From positions 19,624 through 83,623 of the forward strand of contig CAJFVX010000031.1 of the NCBI GenBank assembly GCA_904420585.1: a stretch of DNA of 64,000 nt, read 5' to 3'. Numbering within the stretch: position 1 is the first letter of the stretch; each line of letters opens with the position of its first letter. The position numbers were made by a program, and so were the translations under genes. Shown in pieces: positions 1-10,158 of the stretch. Below the pieces are notes generated by a model that made no database searches, was not told the DNA's origin, and was given only the letters and a program-made list of their open reading frames with translations. The stretch comes from Candidatus Howiella intestinavium (GTDB lineage: Bacteria; Bacillota; Clostridia; Oscillospirales; Acutalibacteraceae).

Positions 1-652
1 CGTCGATTTCGATGACGTCGGATCCCGCCCCCCGGATACAGGCCCCCGCCCGGTTGAGGAAGTCGGCCAGGTCGGAGATTTCCGGCTCTCTTGCAGCGTT
101 GTGGATAACCGTCCGCCCCCTGGCTGTGGAGGCGGCCAGCAGGATGTTTTCGGTGGCCCCTACGCTGGGGATGGACAGATGGATGGATGTCCCTCTCAGC
201 CGTCCTTCCACCCGGCAATCCAGCAGGCCGTGGTCCTCTTCGATGGTCAGCCCCAGCTGCCGCAGGGCCGCCAGATGCAGGTCGATGGGCCGGGGGCCCA
301 GCTCACAGCCCCCGGGAAAACTCAGCCGGGCCTGGCCGCACCGGGCGGCGATGGCCCCCAGGAACACGATGGAGGAACGCATTTCCCGCATGAGGGTGTC
401 GGGGATGTCCATGCCGGTGAGGGCGGTGGAATCCACGATGACGGTGGAGCCCTCCCGCTGGCAGATGCAGCCCAGGTGCTCCAAAATGCGGATAGACGCC
501 CCTACGTCCAGCAGCGGCGGGCAGTTATGTATGACGCTGACCCCCCGGCACAGGAGGGTGGCGGCCAGAACCGGAAGGGCGCTGTTTTTTGCGCCGTGGA
601 CCCGGATTTCCCCCTCCAGCCGCCTGCCGCCTTCGATATAAATTTTTGCCAT
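1..652 (-). CDS. murA: UDP-N-acetylglucosamine 1-carboxyvinyltransferase (MurA), N-terminal part, truncated by window edge
   Basis: Minus-strand reading from ATG at 652 gives MAKIYIEGGRRLEGEIRVHGAKNSALPVLAATLLC..., typical of the MurA N-terminus; open to the window edge. Confidence 0.9.
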   Translation of the reverse strand, partial: MAKIYIEGGRRLEGEIRVHGAKNSALPVLAATLLCRGVSVIHNCPPLLDVGASIRILEHLGCICQREGSTVIVDSTALTGMDIPDTLMREMRSSIVFLGAIAARCGQARLSFPGGCELGPRPIDLHLAALRQLGLTIEEDHGLLDCRVEGRLRGTSIHLSIPSVGATENILLAASTARGRTVIHNAAREPEISDLADFLNRAGACIRGAGSDVIEID

Positions 653-748
653 ATCACCCATCCTTTCGCAGCATGCAAAGGGACGGGAAGGCACTATTTT
701 TGCCGCCCCCAGCAGTCCATAGTATGCGAAAAGGGGCGGGTGTGTGTG

Positions 749-1873
749 TCAGCGTTTGCTATAAAGTTCCATAATCACCGAATAGATGCGGGCGTTGCCG
801 TCCAAAACCGCATTTTTTTTGGCATTGTCCCCCATTGCGGACAGGGCGGCCGGATCCGCCAGCAGCCGGGCGACCTCGCCCACCAGCTTTTCGCCGGTCA
901 GATCCTTTTCCTCGATGACCTCGGCCGCACCCCGGTTCTTCAGGGTCATGGCGTTGTGGAACTGGTGGTTTTCGGCCACATAAGGGGAGGGAATCAGGAT
1001 GGAGGCCTTGCCCTGCACCTGCAATTCGCTTAAGGTGATGGCCCCGGCCCGGCAGATAACCAGGTCGGCCGCCGCCATGCACAAGTCCATGTCGTTGATG
1101 TATTCGGTCATGCGGATGGCCGGCGCGTCGGACAGGCGGACACCCTTCTTTTCCAGCAGTTCCTGCATATAGGCGTAGCCCGCCCGGCCGGCGGCGTGGT
1201 AGTGGTAATACTTTCCCTCTTTCCAGTGCCAGGCCATCAGGTCGGCGGCGGCCTCGTTGATGGCCCTGGCCCCCAGGCTGCCGCCGAAGGAGAGGATAAA
1301 GGGCCGGTCGTCCAGCCCCAGGGCCTTCCGGGCGGCCTGCCGATCGGCGTGGGTCACCGCCTCCCTGACCGGGTTGCCGGTGATGATGGGTTCGCTCTGG
1401 AGTTTCAGATACTTTTTCGCCTCGGGCATGGCCAGCATGATCTTATCCACCTTGGGCGCCAGCATTTTGGTGGTGACCCCGGGGAAAGCGTTCTGCTCAT
1501 GGATGGCCGTCTTAAAGCCCATCCTGGCCGCCTCCCGCAGGACGGGGCCGCTGACATAGCCGCCGGTGCCCATGACCACATCCGGCTGCAGCTGCCGCAG
1601 CAGCTTCTTGGCCTGCGAGGACGAGACAAAGACCTTGCGCAGGGCCGACAGGTTGCGTTTGAGGTTTTCAAAACTCGGCTTGCGCTGGAAGCCGGCCACG
1701 TCGATGGTGTAAAAATCATAGCCCGCCTCGGGCACCAGCCGGGCCTCCAGCTTTTCGGCCGTGCCGATAAAACTGATGGCCGCGTCGGGATGGCGTTCCC
1801 GTATGTAGCCGGCCACGGCCAGGGCCGGATTGATATGGCCGGCAGTGCCGCCGCCCGCAAAAAGTATATGCAT
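749..1873 (-). CDS. murG: UDP-N-acetylglucosamine--N-acetylmuramyl-(pentapeptide) pyrophosphoryl-undecaprenol N-acetylglucosamine transferase
   Basis: MHILFAGGGTAGHINPALAVAGYI... GGGTAGHI motif and C-terminal HEQNAFPG/ENHQ motifs; ORF 749..1894 with likely start at MHILF. Confidence 0.95.
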   Translation of the reverse strand: MHILFAGGGTAGHINPALAVAGYIRERHPDAAISFIGTAEKLEARLVPEAGYDFYTIDVAGFQRKPSFENLKRNLSALRKVFVSSSQAKKLLRQLQPDVVMGTGGYVSGPVLREAARMGFKTAIHEQNAFPGVTTKMLAPKVDKIMLAMPEAKKYLKLQSEPIITGNPVREAVTHADRQAARKALGLDDRPFILSFGGSLGARAINEAAADLMAWHWKEGKYYHYHAAGRAGYAYMQELLEKKGVRLSDAPAIRMTEYINDMDLCMAAADLVICRAGAITLSELQVQGKASILIPSPYVAENHQFHNAMTLKNRGAAEVIEEKDLTGEKLVGEVARLLADPAALSAMGDNAKKNAVLDGNARIYSVIMELYSKR

Positions 1874-1936
1874 AATTTTCCTCCTATTCGTCATGCAGGT
1901 GCGGCCGGCCCTCCCTTACGGGAAAGCCGGCCCCAT

Positions 1937-3103
1937 TCAGGTCTTTTTCAAATTACAGCTTCGTGATACCGACAGGACAACCCCCATCTCGGCCATGAGC
2001 ATGAGCAGGGCGGTGCCGCCGTAGCTGAAAAAGGGCAGGCTGATACCGGTGTTGGGGATGGTGTTGGTTACAACCATAATATTTAAGGCGGTCTGGACAC
2101 CCACCTGGAAGGTGAGGCCCACGGCCATCAGGGAGCCGAACTTATCCGGCGCCCGCATGGCCACCACAAAGCCCCGCCAGACCAGCATACAGAAGAGCAG
2201 GACGATGATGAGGGCCCCCACATATCCCAGCTCCTCGCAGACGATGGCAAAAATAAAGTCGTTGTGAGGCTCGGGCACCCACAGGTATTTCTGCCGGGAC
2301 TGACCCAGGCCCCGTCCCAAAAAGCCCCCTGACCCGATGGAGAGCAGGGACTGGATGGTCTGGTAGCCCTCCTTGGTAGGAGCCGCCCAGGGGTTCAGCC
2401 AATATTGGATACGGCTGGAGCCGTAGTCCACCACCCCCGAGATAATGGCGATGGCTCCCAGCCCCACGCCGGCCGCCAGACCGAAGCCCACATACCGCAG
2501 CTTGATGCCCCCCACAATCATCAGGCAGATGCCGATGGAGAAGATAAGCAGGGTGGCCGACAGGTGGGTTTCCACCACCACCAGGGCGCAGACCACGGCC
2601 AGCAGGATGCCGAAAAACAGGACGCCGAAGGTGAATTTTTCCATCTGCTTGTAGTTGGCCGAAATCAGATGGGCAAACAGCAGCACAATGGCGAATTTGG
2701 CGATTTCCGACGGCTGGAAGTTGATGGGGCCGATGACGATCCAGCGCTTATAGTCAAAGCCTTCCCGCAGGGGCGGCAGCAGCAATACCACAATCAGCAG
2801 CACCACGGCCAGAGCGTACAGGGGCCAGGCAAATTTCCGGTAGACATGGTAATCGATTTTGGAGACCACCAGCATGATGATCACGCCGGCCACGGCAAAC
2901 ATGGCCTGCCGGGAGATAAACATGTAGCTGTTCCCGTATACGGTATAGGCGTAGGCGTAGCTGGCCGAGAAGAGCATGACCAGCCCGATTGTCAGCAGGA
3001 TGAGAACCAGGGACAGGAAGGTCAAATCCATCTTGCCCGCCTGCAGCAGGTTAAACCGGCTTTTCTTTTTCGGGCGCCTGGCCGCGGGCCGGACATTTTC
3101 CAT
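1937..3103 (-). CDS. ftsW: SEDS-family peptidoglycan polymerase FtsW/SpoVE
   Basis: 388 aa polytopic protein with SEDS motifs (FQPSEIAKF, GGFLGRGLGQSRQKYLWVPEPHNDFIFA, PNTGISLPFFSYGGTAL). Confidence 0.93.
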   Translation of the reverse strand: MENVRPAARRPKKKSRFNLLQAGKMDLTFLSLVLILLTIGLVMLFSASYAYAYTVYGNSYMFISRQAMFAVAGVIIMLVVSKIDYHVYRKFAWPLYALAVVLLIVVLLLPPLREGFDYKRWIVIGPINFQPSEIAKFAIVLLFAHLISANYKQMEKFTFGVLFFGILLAVVCALVVVETHLSATLLIFSIGICLMIVGGIKLRYVGFGLAAGVGLGAIAIISGVVDYGSSRIQYWLNPWAAPTKEGYQTIQSLLSIGSGGFLGRGLGQSRQKYLWVPEPHNDFIFAIVCEELGYVGALIIVLLFCMLVWRGFVVAMRAPDKFGSLMAVGLTFQVGVQTALNIMVVTNTIPNTGISLPFFSYGGTALLMLMAEMGVVLSVSRSCNLKKT

Positions 3104-3186
3104 ACCGTTCCCTCCCTTGAATTGGAATGGCCGCCGGGTTGGCGGGACGTATCTCTAGCATGGGCTTTTTCGACGTCCGGTATTCC

Positions 3187-4215
3187 TCACCAGCGGAAAA
3201 GGATGGGCAGGGCGGCTACCAGGCACCCTATGAGGGTGACCAGGGAAAAAATCAGGACGATTTTCTCCTCGCTCCAGCCGCTCATCTCAAAATGATGGTG
3301 CAGGGGCGCCATTTTGAACAGCCGCTTCTTGGTCTTCTTATAATAGGCCACCTGGAGCATGACCGACAGGGCCTCTATCAAATAGACGATGCCGGCGAAA
3401 AGCAGCAGCACCGGCCGGCCGATGCCGAAGGCCAGGGAAACCACCATGCCCCCTAAGAACAGGGAGCCCGTATCCCCCATAAAGACCTTGGCGGGGTGGG
3501 CGTTCCAGACTAAGAAGCCGATGCAGGCCCCGGCCAGGCAGGCGGCCAGAAGGTTGGTGCAGTAATAGTTGCAGATGCCGGCGGCCAGCATAAAGAAGGC
3601 AGACACCACCAGCGTAACGCTGGAGGCCAGCCCGTCGATGCCGTCGGTCAGGTTGACGGCGTTGACAAAACCGTAGATAAACAGAAGGGCGATGGGCCAG
3701 AAAAGCAGGCCCGCGCCGTGCATGATATCTATATCCCCGATAAAAGGCAGCCAGGTGGTATCCATGCCCCCCAGATTCATGCTCAGCAGGTAAGCGGCCG
3801 AAATCAGCAGCTGCAAAAAGGTCTTCTGCTTGGCGGTCAGTCCCAGGTTCCGCTTTTTAACCACCTTGATGTAGTCGTCGATAAAGCCGATGAGGCCCAT
3901 GCCCAGGGCCAGGCCGATGCCGGCGGCAAAGGTGGTCACCTTGGTGGCGTCGTGGAGCTCATCCGCCACGGCCGAGCCGGACACCACGGCTGCGATGAAG
4001 GCCAGCAGCGTGGCTGCAAAGCAGCCCATGATAATCAGGATGCCCCCCATGGTGGGAGTGCCCTCCTTGGACTTGTGCCAGGCGGGGCCTATATCCAAAA
4101 TGGTCTGTCCGAAGTGCAGGCGGCGGAGAAAGGGCACGCCCCAGAAGCCCAAAAGCATGGTGATGGCAAACCCGGCCACCGCGCCGAAAGCAGGCAGCAA
4201 TCCATTCATTTTCAT
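3187..4215 (-). CDS. mraY: Phospho-N-acetylmuramoyl-pentapeptide-transferase
   Basis: GTPTMGGILI, FIDDYIKV, NLTDGIDGLA, MGDTGSLFLGG motifs; likely start MKMNGLLP at 4215. Confidence 0.95.
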   Translation of the reverse strand: MKMNGLLPAFGAVAGFAITMLLGFWGVPFLRRLHFGQTILDIGPAWHKSKEGTPTMGGILIIMGCFAATLLAFIAAVVSGSAVADELHDATKVTTFAAGIGLALGMGLIGFIDDYIKVVKKRNLGLTAKQKTFLQLLISAAYLLSMNLGGMDTTWLPFIGDIDIMHGAGLLFWPIALLFIYGFVNAVNLTDGIDGLASSVTLVVSAFFMLAAGICNYYCTNLLAACLAGACIGFLVWNAHPAKVFMGDTGSLFLGGMVVSLAFGIGRPVLLLFAGIVYLIEALSVMLQVAYYKKTKKRLFKMAPLHHHFEMSGWSEEKIVLIFSLVTLIGCLVAALPILFRW

Positions 4216-4358
4216 ACATCCAATCCGCCGCCGCGGTCCGGCTGCGTGATTTTGTCTCCCCTGCCCGCCGTCCGCGGTATCGCGGCGGGCGGCCATCCGG
4301 CCGGGAACAGGCGCCTTGCTCAGATGCACCCCTTATACGGTTTTCCGGGCTGCAGATT

Positions 4359-5813
4359 TTACTGCTGCAGGGCCTTTTCCTTCTCGGCCCGCTCCCGCAG
4401 AGCGGCGGCCACCACTTCCCGTTCATCCAGATGGATGGTGCCGGTGCCCAGAATTTGATAGGTCTCGTGGCCCTTGCCAGCCAAAACTATTATATCACCC
4501 GTCCGGGCGTTTGCAACGGCGTATTTTATCGCTTCCACCCGATTTTCCACGACGGTATAGGGCGTTTTTTCATCCTCCATGCCGGCCAGAATGTCCTGGA
4601 TGATGAGGGAGGGGTTCTCCGACCGGGGATTGTCGCTGGTCACAATACAGTAGTCGGCCAGCTGGGCGGCGATTTTGCCCATCTTGGGCCGCTTGGTCCG
4701 GTCCCGGTCTCCCCCGCAGCCAAACAGAGCGATGAGACGGTTTTTGGGCACATCCTTAAAGGTCTTGAGGATGTTTTCCAACCCGTCGGGGGTGTGGGCG
4801 TAGTCGATGATAACGGTGAAATCCCGGCCGGTGGGAACCACCTCCGCCCGGCCCTTGACCCCGCTGACTTCTGAAAGGGCTTCGGTCACCGTGTGGATGG
4901 GGATGCCTAAGCTGACGGCGCAGGCCCCGGCGCACAGGGCGTTGTACACCGAAAACCGGCCGGCGGTCTTCAGCCGTACCCGGCTGATAACGTCGAAGCC
5001 CACAAACTGGAAGTCCACCCCGTCCGGCCGGTAGGTGATGCCCTTGGCCGTATAGGTCGCCTCGTCCGACTGGGCCGAATAGGTGATGACCTTACAGGGC
5101 AGCTCGGCCACCATATCGGCACCATGGGGATCGTCGTAGTTGATAACGGCGGTGTCGCACATTTCAAAAAGCTTCCGCTTGGCGCTCTTGTAGTTGTCCA
5201 TGGTGATATGGTAGTCCAGATGGTCCTGGGTCAGATTGGTAAAGAGGGCGGTTTCAAAATGCAGTCCCCCTACCCGCTGCTGGTCCAGGGCGTGGGAGGA
5301 TACCTCCATGACCACAAACTGGCAGCCGGCCGACTTCATTAGGGAAAAGAGGGAATGGAGCTCGTAGGCGCTGGGAGTGGTGTTTTTGGCCGGCAGGGTC
5401 TCGTCGCCAATCATGTTCTGGATGGTGCCGATGAGCCCCACCTTATAGCCGCTGCGCTCCAGAATGGCCTTGCACAAATAGGAAACGGTGGTCTTGCCGT
5501 TGGTGCCGGTAACCCCGATGAGCCGCAGGCTGTCGGCCGGCCGGCCGAACCAGGCGGCACACATTTCGGCGTAGGCCTTATGGGTATCGGATACCACAAT
5601 CTGTTCCGCAAGGCCCAAATCCCGCTCGGCCACGATGACCGCCGCGCCGTTATCCAGGGCCGCCCGGGCGAAGGCGTGGCCGTCGGCCGCCGCCCCTTTG
5701 ATGCAGACAAAGGCAAAGCCCTTCCCCACCTTGCGGGAATCGCAGGTGATACCGGAAATGTCCGTCTGCCCCACCGTTTCGGGCAGGCCGGGCAACAAAT
5801 CTTTCAGCTTCAA
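4359..5813 (-). CDS. murE: UDP-N-acetylmuramoyl-L-alanyl-D-glutamate--2,6-diaminopimelate ligase
   Basis: GVTGTNGKTTVSYL P-loop, TSDNPRSENP motif (mDAP-type DNPR), overall Mur ligase architecture. Confidence 0.94.
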   Translation of the reverse strand: MKLKDLLPGLPETVGQTDISGITCDSRKVGKGFAFVCIKGAAADGHAFARAALDNGAAVIVAERDLGLAEQIVVSDTHKAYAEMCAAWFGRPADSLRLIGVTGTNGKTTVSYLCKAILERSGYKVGLIGTIQNMIGDETLPAKNTTPSAYELHSLFSLMKSAGCQFVVMEVSSHALDQQRVGGLHFETALFTNLTQDHLDYHITMDNYKSAKRKLFEMCDTAVINYDDPHGADMVAELPCKVITYSAQSDEATYTAKGITYRPDGVDFQFVGFDVISRVRLKTAGRFSVYNALCAGACAVSLGIPIHTVTEALSEVSGVKGRAEVVPTGRDFTVIIDYAHTPDGLENILKTFKDVPKNRLIALFGCGGDRDRTKRPKMGKIAAQLADYCIVTSDNPRSENPSLIIQDILAGMEDEKTPYTVVENRVEAIKYAVANARTGDIIVLAGKGHETYQILGTGTIHLDEREVVAAALRERAEKEKALQQ

Positions 5814-5864
5814 GGATAAACGCCCCCATTCCCATTCTGTTCCGGAGTTTCTCTCCCTCTTGTC

Positions 5865-8084
5865 TTATTCCACATTGTCCTCCGTGCGGAAGTAGACGGT
5901 TATGGTACTGCCGGCCTCCACCTGTTCGCCCGCCGCCACGCTCTGCTGGTAGGATACCGCGCCGCCGCTGGTCAGGGAGGCGCCGGCAAATTCTACATTC
6001 AGATTGGCGTCGGCCGCCGTGACATTCACACCGGCCACGGCCATGCCCGTCAAATCCGGGACGGTGACCATGGTGCTCTCCCCTGCGCCCTCGGTATACA
6101 GTACGACAATACCGTTTTCGGCGATGGACTGATTGCTGGTGGGGACCTGCCGCTCAATGGTCTCGCCCTCTCCCACAACCTTGACACGCAAATTGGCGCT
6201 CTGGATCTCGGCCTTGGCCTGGGATACGCTCTTGCCCACCACGTCGGGGGGATTGATGGCCATGGTCTCCAGCTCTTCCTCGGTATACTGGGGCTCCACG
6301 CCCATATAGGGCAGGATATCCGCCAGGACCCGGCCGCCTACCGGGGCGGCGATGGTGCCGCCGTATACATTGTCGGCGTGGGGCTCATCCAGCACCACCA
6401 GCACGGCCACCTGCGGGTCGTCCATGGGGGCGATGCCGCAGAAGGAGGAAATGCGCAGCCGCTCGCCGGTGGTATTCTGCAGCTCCTCGGATACCTTCTG
6501 GGAGGTACCCGTCTTGCCGCCTACCCGGTAGCCGGGCACATAGGCGTTGCCGCCGCCCCCCTCGCTGACCACGCTCTCCAGCAGCTGGCAGAGCAGTTCG
6601 GAGGTCTCTTTGGATATGACCTGCCGCTTGCGGACGGTCTCCACCGTCTCCACCACATTGCCGTCCCCGTCCAGAACCTGGCTGACCACATGGGGCTGTA
6701 CCAGATAGCCCCCGTTGACAGCGGCGGCCACCGCTGTGATCAGCTGGATGGGGGTGATGGTAAAGGTCTGGCCGAAGGAGGTGGAGGCCAGTTCCACCGG
6801 ACCCATGTTTTCTTCCGAATGGTACATGGAGGTGGCCTCACCCGGCAGGTCGATGCCGGTCTTCTGGGTCAGGCCGAAGGCGTCGAAATACCGGGAAAAG
6901 GTGGATACGCCCAGCAGCTGGCCAAAGGTGATAAAGACCGGATTACAGGAATTCTGGAAGGCCTGGGCCAAGTTTTCCCCGCCGTGGCCGCTGGTCTTAT
7001 GGCAGTTGTACCGCTGGCCGGCCACCACGATATAGCCGGGGCAGTTGTAGTGCTGGCTCATGTCGGTGACATGCTCCTCAATGGCTGCGGCGCCCGTGAC
7101 CACCTTGAAGACCGAGCCGGGTTCATAGGGGTCGGAGACGGCCTTGTTCCGCCACTGCTTGTTGCGCAGCTCGTTGAGCTTGGCCGTCCGCTCCTCCCCT
7201 TCCAGACCCTCCAGCTTCTGCTGGTCGGCCTCGCTGAGGGTGAAGGGGTCGTTGGGGTTGAAGTCTTCCTTCACGGCCATGGCCAGAACCTCACCCGTGT
7301 TGACGTCCATGACAATGCAGGTGCCCCGGTTGGTTACGTTGTTGTCGATAAGGGCCTGCTCCAGGTACTTCTCGGCCACGTGCTGGATATAGGAATCGAT
7401 GGTCAGCACCAGGGAGTTGCCGGGGGTGGCCTCCACCATCTTTTCGTAGCTGAAGGGCATGTTGGCCCCCCGGGCGTTCTTGGCTGCCACCATGCGGCCG
7501 GGCACGCCCTTGAGTTCGCTCTCATAGTAGGATTCTATGCCGGACAGGCCCTGATTATCGTCCCCCACAAAGCCCAGGACCACCGAGGCCAGGGAATCGT
7601 TGGGATAATACCGCTTGCTGCTTTCGTCCAGCCCGGCCATGGAGCCCAGGCTGTTGTCGGATATGTACGCCCGGATTTTATCGGCCTCGGGCTTTTCCAC
7701 CTTCCGTTTGACAATGACATAGCCGTTGGACTTTTCGGTCATGGCGTAGACATCCTCCCGGTCCAGGGAGAGGATTTCCGAGAAGCCGTCGGCTATGAGA
7801 TTCTTCTGCTCTTCCGTCTTGATGTTGGTGGGGGTGATGTAAACCGTCCAGACCGTGGCGCTGGTGGCCAGCACATTCATGTTGCAGTCGTAGATATCCC
7901 CTCTGGTGGGGCTCAGTTCGGTATCGTACAGCTGCTGCTCCGCCGCCATGGTCTGATAGTCTTCCGCATCCACAATCATCAGCTTGCCCAGCCGGATGGC
8001 CGAAACCCCAAAGGTCCCCACCACCAGCGCCAGCATGACAATCAGCATGCGCATCCACATGGATTTCGTCGGCCCCTTCGCCAT
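5865..8084 (-). CDS. ftsI: Class B penicillin-binding protein (FtsI/SpoVD-like) with two C-terminal PASTA domains
   Basis: Transpeptidase motifs (SVFK, SCN, KTGTS) and C-terminal PASTA repeats; start at MAKGPTKSMW (8084). Confidence 0.9.
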   Translation of the reverse strand: MAKGPTKSMWMRMLIVMLALVVGTFGVSAIRLGKLMIVDAEDYQTMAAEQQLYDTELSPTRGDIYDCNMNVLATSATVWTVYITPTNIKTEEQKNLIADGFSEILSLDREDVYAMTEKSNGYVIVKRKVEKPEADKIRAYISDNSLGSMAGLDESSKRYYPNDSLASVVLGFVGDDNQGLSGIESYYESELKGVPGRMVAAKNARGANMPFSYEKMVEATPGNSLVLTIDSYIQHVAEKYLEQALIDNNVTNRGTCIVMDVNTGEVLAMAVKEDFNPNDPFTLSEADQQKLEGLEGEERTAKLNELRNKQWRNKAVSDPYEPGSVFKVVTGAAAIEEHVTDMSQHYNCPGYIVVAGQRYNCHKTSGHGGENLAQAFQNSCNPVFITFGQLLGVSTFSRYFDAFGLTQKTGIDLPGEATSMYHSEENMGPVELASTSFGQTFTITPIQLITAVAAAVNGGYLVQPHVVSQVLDGDGNVVETVETVRKRQVISKETSELLCQLLESVVSEGGGGNAYVPGYRVGGKTGTSQKVSEELQNTTGERLRISSFCGIAPMDDPQVAVLVVLDEPHADNVYGGTIAAPVGGRVLADILPYMGVEPQYTEEELETMAINPPDVVGKSVSQAKAEIQSANLRVKVVGEGETIERQVPTSNQSIAENGIVVLYTEGAGESTMVTVPDLTGMAVAGVNVTAADANLNVEFAGASLTSGGAVSYQQSVAAGEQVEAGSTITVYFRTEDNVE

Positions 8085-8213
8085 GTACAACATCCTTTCC
8101 GCCCCGTATGGCCCGGGGACATAATGCTGGAAACGAGAGCCATGACGAAACCGCCCTGGCTCTCGTATCATTCCCTACAAAGTATATTGGGAAATCGGCC
8201 GGTCTATGCGCCT

Positions 8214-8690
8214 TTAGTTTTCGGCCGACAAACTTCCCCCGTTTTCTACCACTTCACCCCTGCTGTCCGGGTTGGTGGTGATGTAATCCACCTGGCCCCG
8301 CTCCTTCTTCTGCATGCCCAGCTCCTCGGCGGCCTCCTCGATATTCTTATAGGATACCTTCCGCTCAATTTCCATAAGCAGCCGGGTTTCCTCGCTCTTC
8401 TGCTCATCCAGGGCGGACTGGGCCTTGCCTATTTGGTTGGTGACCTCGTTGACCTCCACCCGCAGATAGATGGAGCCGCAGAGCATGGCCAGCACCAGCC
8501 CCGCCATTAGGAAGCTGGAAATCTTTCCGGCCAGCTGCCTTGCCTCCGCCTTCTTGGCGGCCTGCTTACGGACAGGCATTTTCACGATATTGGGCTTCCG
8601 GCGGGGCGCTTCCGCCGGCTCCTGCTCCTTGGGCAGGAACATGGAAAAATCGTGGGCTAAGCTATCGTGGGTATATTCCAGATTGTTCAA
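8214..8690 (-). CDS. ftsL: FtsL-like septum formation initiator protein
   Basis: 158 aa, single TM followed by a coiled coil (EVNEVTNQIGKAQSALDEQKSEETRLLMEIERK), located between rsmH and the PBP. Confidence 0.75.
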   Translation of the reverse strand: MNNLEYTHDSLAHDFSMFLPKEQEPAEAPRRKPNIVKMPVRKQAAKKAEARQLAGKISSFLMAGLVLAMLCGSIYLRVEVNEVTNQIGKAQSALDEQKSEETRLLMEIERKVSYKNIEEAAEELGMQKKERGQVDYITTNPDSRGEVVENGGSLSAEN

Positions 8691-8720
8691 TGCCGTCCGT
8701 CCTTTCTTATCTCTGTACCC

Positions 8721-9686
8721 TTAGGTATCGTCTTCCTTAATTTTGCGCACCGCCCGCAGCTTGGCACTGCGGCTGCGCAGGTTTTCCGCCAGTTCCTCGG
8801 GCGATGGGGCCGCCGGTTTGCGCAGTACCAGTTCCCCGCGGGGGGTCTTTCCGCAGACGCAGACCGGGAAATCCGGCGGACATTCGCAGCCCTTGCAGAA
8901 GGCGGCGAACCGCTGTTTCACCATCCTGTCCTCCAAAGAATGGAAGGTGATGACGGCCAGCACGCCGCCTACCTTCAGCCGGCCGAAGGCTGTGTCCAAG
9001 CCATCAGACAGGCTGTCCAGTTCCCGGTTGACGGCGATGCGCAGGGCCTGGAAGCACCTGCGGGCGGGATGCCCGTCCCGCCGGGCCGCTGCCGGAACCG
9101 CTTCCCTGATAATCTCGGCCAGCCGGCCGGTGGTGGTCACCGGCTCCTTTTCCCGCTCCCGCAGGATGGCCACGGCAATGCGGCCGGCGAATTTCTCTTC
9201 CCCGTATTCCCTGAATATGCGGGTCAGTTCTTCGGCCGTCAGGGTATTCACCAAATCGGCTGCAGTGGTCCCCGTTTTGCTCATGCGCATGTCCAGGGGC
9301 GCGTCCCCGTGATAGGAAAAGCCCCGTTCCTTATTGTCCAGCTGAAAGGAGGATACCCCCAAATCCAGCAGCACGCCGTCCACCTGTCCGACGCCTAGCT
9401 CATCCAGCGCCCGGTCCATGTCCCGGAAGTTGCACTGCACCACCTGTGCACAGGGGTAGGCCGCCAGGCGTTGGGCAGCCGTGCGCACCGCGTCCGGGTC
9501 CTGGTCCAGGGCGATGAGCCGGCCCCCGTCCAGGCGGGCGGCTATCCGGGACGCGTGCCCCGCGCCGCCGGCCGTGCCGTCTACATATATGCCCTCCGGC
9601 TTTATGCCCAGGGCCTCCAGGGTTTCATTTAAAAGCACCGGCTTATGGGAAAACGCCAGCGGGGCGTCCGCGGCCTTGTCCGCCAT
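8721..9686 (-). CDS. rsmH: 16S rRNA (cytosine(1402)-N(4))-methyltransferase
   Basis: HKPVLLNETLEAL, YVDGTAGGAGHA, SFHSLEDRMVKQRF motifs. Confidence 0.95.
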   Translation of the reverse strand: MADKAADAPLAFSHKPVLLNETLEALGIKPEGIYVDGTAGGAGHASRIAARLDGGRLIALDQDPDAVRTAAQRLAAYPCAQVVQCNFRDMDRALDELGVGQVDGVLLDLGVSSFQLDNKERGFSYHGDAPLDMRMSKTGTTAADLVNTLTAEELTRIFREYGEEKFAGRIAVAILREREKEPVTTTGRLAEIIREAVPAAARRDGHPARRCFQALRIAVNRELDSLSDGLDTAFGRLKVGGVLAVITFHSLEDRMVKQRFAAFCKGCECPPDFPVCVCGKTPRGELVLRKPAAPSPEELAENLRSRSAKLRAVRKIKEDDT

Positions 9687-9701
9687 AGGGAACGCCTCCT
9701 T

Positions 9702-10127
9702 TTAAAAATCCAGCTCTTCCATGAGGGCGGCGATGTTTTCGGGCGTATTCTCCGCATTCTCCTCTTCCCACTGGTCCTTGCTCCAGATTTCCACGTGGTT
9801 GGAAACGCCTACAATGGCGGCCGCGCCCTCCAGTTCCGCATACTCCCGCAGCTTTTGGGGAATCAGCACGCGGCCCTGGGCGTCGCATTCCAGCTCCACG
9901 GCGCTGGAATAGATAAACCGGCGGATTTTCCGGGATTTCATGGTGGGCATGGCCTGGATTTTTTCATCCAGCTTCTGCCACTCCTCAGCCGAATAGACGA
10001 AAAGGCAATGGTTGCCGTCAAAGCCCATGCAGACCACAAACCGGTCCCCCAGGCCCTCCCGCAGCTTGGCGGGGATGAATATCCGGCCCTTTTTATCGAT
10101 ATTATGCCGGAACTCACCGAACAGCAT
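9702..10127 (-). CDS. mraZ: Division/cell wall cluster transcriptional repressor MraZ
   Basis: MLFGEFRHNIDKKGRIFIPAKLREGLGDRFVV... AbrB-like duplicated DXXXR motif; upstream of rsmH. Confidence 0.94.
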   Translation of the reverse strand: MLFGEFRHNIDKKGRIFIPAKLREGLGDRFVVCMGFDGNHCLFVYSAEEWQKLDEKIQAMPTMKSRKIRRFIYSSAVELECDAQGRVLIPQKLREYAELEGAAAIVGVSNHVEIWSKDQWEEENAENTPENIAALMEELDF

Positions 10128-10158
10128 TGCCTTTCCCTCCCTTCTGTACTGACGCATC

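Noticed and set aside
6378-8510. 710-aa plus-strand ORF
   Set aside because: Antisense to the PBP/ftsL genes; low-complexity Gly/His/Val composition typical of antisense frames in GC-rich DNA, no recognisable domain.
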